Under the pieces are notes generated by a model, which worked only from the letters and a program-made list of their open reading frames with translations, did not search any database and was not told where the DNA came from. 24,156 nt of DNA from CAZVCG01 sp964626265 (GTDB lineage Bacteria; Pseudomonadota; Alphaproteobacteria; UBA9219): contig CAZVCG010000028.1 of the NCBI GenBank assembly GCA_964626265.1, positions 1-24,156 on the forward strand, in the 5' to 3' direction. Shown one piece after another: positions 22,371 to 24,156 of the stretch (its first letter is position 1; each line of letters starts with the position of its first letter). Made by a program: the position numbers and the translations under genes.

Positions 22371-23501
22371 TTAATGGCCGCCAACAATCCATCCGCCGCC
22401 CAGAACGCGAGAGCCGTCATAAACCACCCCTGCCTGCCCCGGCGCGACACCGGAAACGGGCTCTTTGAATACAATCTTTCCTGTTCCATCGTCTAGCAAA
22501 GAAAACCGTGCAGGAGCCGGCGTCATGGCCGAGCGCAAACGCGCCATCACATCAATCCCGCTTTTGGGCACGTCTTCCCCCAGCCAATTCACGTCACGCA
22601 ACGTCACCTCTCTTGCCTCCAACGCTTTTCGCGGGCCAACCACAATGCGCCGCATCTCCGGGTCAAGCCTCAAAACGAACAAAGGTTCGTTATTGTCGCC
22701 CACACGATCATGCAGGTTGAGACCCCGCCGTTGACCGACTGTAAAATTAAGGATGCCCTCATGGCGACCTAAAACAAAGCCCTTTTCATCGACGATATCG
22801 CCAGGTTTGAACGCCTCATCGCTAAAGCGGCGCACAACACTTGCATAATCGCCTTCCGGAACGAAACAAATGTCTTGGCTGTCCGGCTTGGATGCCACCG
22901 GTAATTTATATTTCTCGGCCAACGTGCGCGTTTCTGTTTTACTCATCCCACCGAGCGGAAACCTTAAATATCCGAACCGCTCGCGCGGTACGGCAAAAAG
23001 AAAATAACCCTGATCGCGCGAAGCGTCATCGCCGCAATGCAACTCTGGCCCCTGAGCGCCTTGAGTGATCTGCGCATAATGCCCCGTGGCCAATACATCC
23101 GCTCCCAACTCCCGCGCCGCATCGATCAACGCGCCGAACTTGATCCGCCTGTTGCACAAAACACAAGGATTGGGGGTTTCGCCATGCGCATAACTCTCGG
23201 CAAACGGCTTGACGACCTCATCCAAAAACGCCTGACGGAAATCGAGTACATGATGCTGGATTCCCAACGCTTCCGCTACGCGCCGTGCGTCCTCGACATA
23301 CGATCCGCCGCCGCAAATGACCGGCAGAGAAGAATCTAGCGCGTTTTCGTGAAGGCGCAGCGTGACGCCGATAACCTCATGCCCCTGTTCATTCAACAAA
23401 GCCGCCGCAACAGAGCTGTCCACCCCGCCGGACATGGCAACGGCAATGCGCTTCTTGTTTTTGTTGTTTACATAACTCCCGGACATCATGTTCCGAACCA
23501 T
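22371..23501 (-). CDS. mnmA: tRNA-specific 2-thiouridylase MnmA
   Basis: 376 residues, usual length for the family. It adds sulfur to U34 of tRNAs for Lys, Glu and Gln, using ATP and persulfide sulfur. The PP-loop ATP-binding motif SGGVDSS is near residue 24 (KKRIAVAMSGGVDSSVAAAL). The catalytic cysteine pair is in NPCVLCNRRIKFG and in SKPDSQDICFVPEGDY. Central and C-terminal domains include FTVGQRRGL and GVAPGQAGVVYDG. ATGs at 23501, 23489 and 23486 are all possible starts, none with a strong ribosome site; alignment cannot be run here to choose. Housekeeping gene outside the element. Confidence 0.96.
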   Translation of the reverse strand: MVRNMMSGSYVNNKNKKRIAVAMSGGVDSSVAAALLNEQGHEVIGVTLRLHENALDSSLPVICGGGSYVEDARRVAEALGIQHHVLDFRQAFLDEVVKPFAESYAHGETPNPCVLCNRRIKFGALIDAARELGADVLATGHYAQITQGAQGPELHCGDDASRDQGYFLFAVPRERFGYLRFPLGGMSKTETRTLAEKYKLPVASKPDSQDICFVPEGDYASVVRRFSDEAFKPGDIVDEKGFVLGRHEGILNFTVGQRRGLNLHDRVGDNNEPLFVLRLDPEMRRIVVGPRKALEAREVTLRDVNWLGEDVPKSGIDVMARLRSAMTPAPARFSLLDDGTGKIVFKEPVSGVAPGQAGVVYDGSRVLGGGWIVGGH

Positions 23502-23536
23502 AGCATAAAAAGCCGTTGAATCGACCCTTCTCGACG

Positions 23537-23580
23537 TAAAGAAAAGGCGGAAATGGCTGTTTTCAAGCCTCTTCCGCCTT
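23537..23580 (-). terminator. Terminator after dps
   Basis: Minus-strand hairpin with outer stem AAGGCGGAA/TTCCGCCTT (23572-23580 with 23544-23552) and inner GGCT/AGCC pairing, followed by TTTTCTTT. It lies between the dps stop (23617) and the mnmA start. Confidence 0.85.
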
Positions 23581-23616
23581 AATTAAAACCTAGAGCGCTA
23601 AGGATATGAACGATTC

Positions 23617-24084
23617 CTATCCCACTTGGCTCTTGAGCATCCAAATCGTCTTTTCGAAGCCAGCCATGATGCCGACCATCAAATCTTGCGTTACAAGATC
23701 GTCAATATCGTCGGCATAATCCTCGGCATCGACCAAGCGGTCGCGGACTTTGCCTATATCCTGCATATAGTCTTTCAACATCGCTTTGGCGTCCATAGGT
23801 TTCGTGCTGGCTTCCTTGATTACGGTGTTTTTCAAGAACGCCGCCATGCCGCCATCGACAAGCGGTCCCAACATACGGATACGCTCGGCGATTTCGTCCG
23901 CAATATTGGGTAGTTCTTTATATTGCGTTTCAAAAAAAGCGTGCAGTGGACCGAACTGCGGCCCCTTCACGTTCCAATGATAAACGTGCGCTTTGACGGC
24001 CAGCACATAAACGTCGCTCAAAATCTGCGTCAAATGCTTGACCATACCGCCGTCGGTTTGGCTTTTCTTCATCGCTTTTGCCAT
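23617..24084 (-). CDS. dps: Dps-family ferritin-like DNA-protection protein
   Basis: 155 residues. Dps forms a 12-subunit shell that oxidises ferrous iron with peroxide and stores it, protecting DNA under starvation or oxidative stress. The intersubunit ferroxidase ligands are visible: the His in KAHVYHWNVKG, the His in FGPLHAFFE, and Asp/Glu in NIADEIAERI. The lysine-rich N-terminus (MAKAMKKSQ) could contact DNA. The start at 24084 has AAGGAGG 5 bases upstream; a longer reading from 24120 passes through the leader dyad and is rejected. Monocistronic, with its own terminator. Host gene outside the element. Confidence 0.93.
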   Translation of the reverse strand: MAKAMKKSQTDGGMVKHLTQILSDVYVLAVKAHVYHWNVKGPQFGPLHAFFETQYKELPNIADEIAERIRMLGPLVDGGMAAFLKNTVIKEASTKPMDAKAMLKDYMQDIGKVRDRLVDAEDYADDIDDLVTQDLMVGIMAGFEKTIWMLKSQVG

Positions 24085-24106
24085 ATAGCCCTCCTTGGTT
24101 GAATTA

Positions 24107-24118
24107 GGGTCCAGACCC
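24107..24118. promoter_or_regulatory. Small dyad in the dps leader
   Basis: GGGTC-CA-GACCC, flanked by AATTA and CAATT, lies 22 bases before the dps ATG. It may be an operator or a leader hairpin; no regulator can be named. Confidence 0.3.
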
Positions 24119-24156
24119 AATTAACCTAGCGTTAAGCGATTGATGATTCAAGGGAA

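Overview
The window is bacterial chromosome, probably from an alphaproteobacterium. That placement rests on alphaproteobacterial-style PEP-CTERM sorting signals, a lambda-type head module of the kind common in those hosts, and a tRNA-Met typical of the class; it is an inference. Host genes frame one large integrated element.

Left host flank (1-4431). Two tandem paralogous secreted proteins with PEP-CTERM-like C-termini (227-865, 1141-1764) each have a strong terminator. They converge on a WbaP-type undecaprenyl-phosphate sugar-phosphate transferase (1876-3525, minus). An IS200/IS605-family insertion sequence (about 3490-4024) abuts the 5' end of the transferase gene, so its first codons now lie inside the IS. 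Next comes a frameshifted C-terminal remnant of a tyrosine integrase (4035-4240), left by an older element that used the same tRNA gene.

Integrated element (4432-22157, about 17.7 kb). It is bounded by a 45-bp perfect direct repeat equal to the 3' half of an elongator tRNA-Met gene. The intact tRNA is at the right end and the displaced 3' half at the left. From left to right it carries: an Xre repressor and ImmA/IrrE protease pair; a divergent unknown gene; a minus-strand head and packaging module (DUF2190-like protein, gpW-like joiner, prohead protease-capsid fusion, portal, terminase large and small subunits); a restriction-modification-like pair inserted between portal and terminase; a replication module (D5-type SF3 helicase and PrimPol primase); small regulators including an excisionase-like HTH protein; a tyrosine integrase; and two unknown genes. 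There are no tail, tape-measure, baseplate or lysis genes, yet every head and packaging gene is intact and tightly coupled. This is the architecture expected of a capsid-forming, tail-stealing phage satellite (cf-PICI-like), and it is the main result.

How the parts would work together (inference). Xre silences the element through TGACG-type operators and ImmA relieves that repression. The integrase and HTH protein excise the element at the tRNA. PrimPol and helicase replicate it, possibly from the repeat-rich 14928-15094 region. Terminase packages it into its own heads, and a helper phage supplies tails and lysis. The restriction-modification cargo contains a C9 tract in the methyltransferase gene, a possible phase-variation switch.

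Right host flank (22158-24156). This holds the tRNA 5' half, a short set of 31-bp tandem repeats, mnmA (tRNA 2-thiouridylase) and a dps ferritin-like gene.
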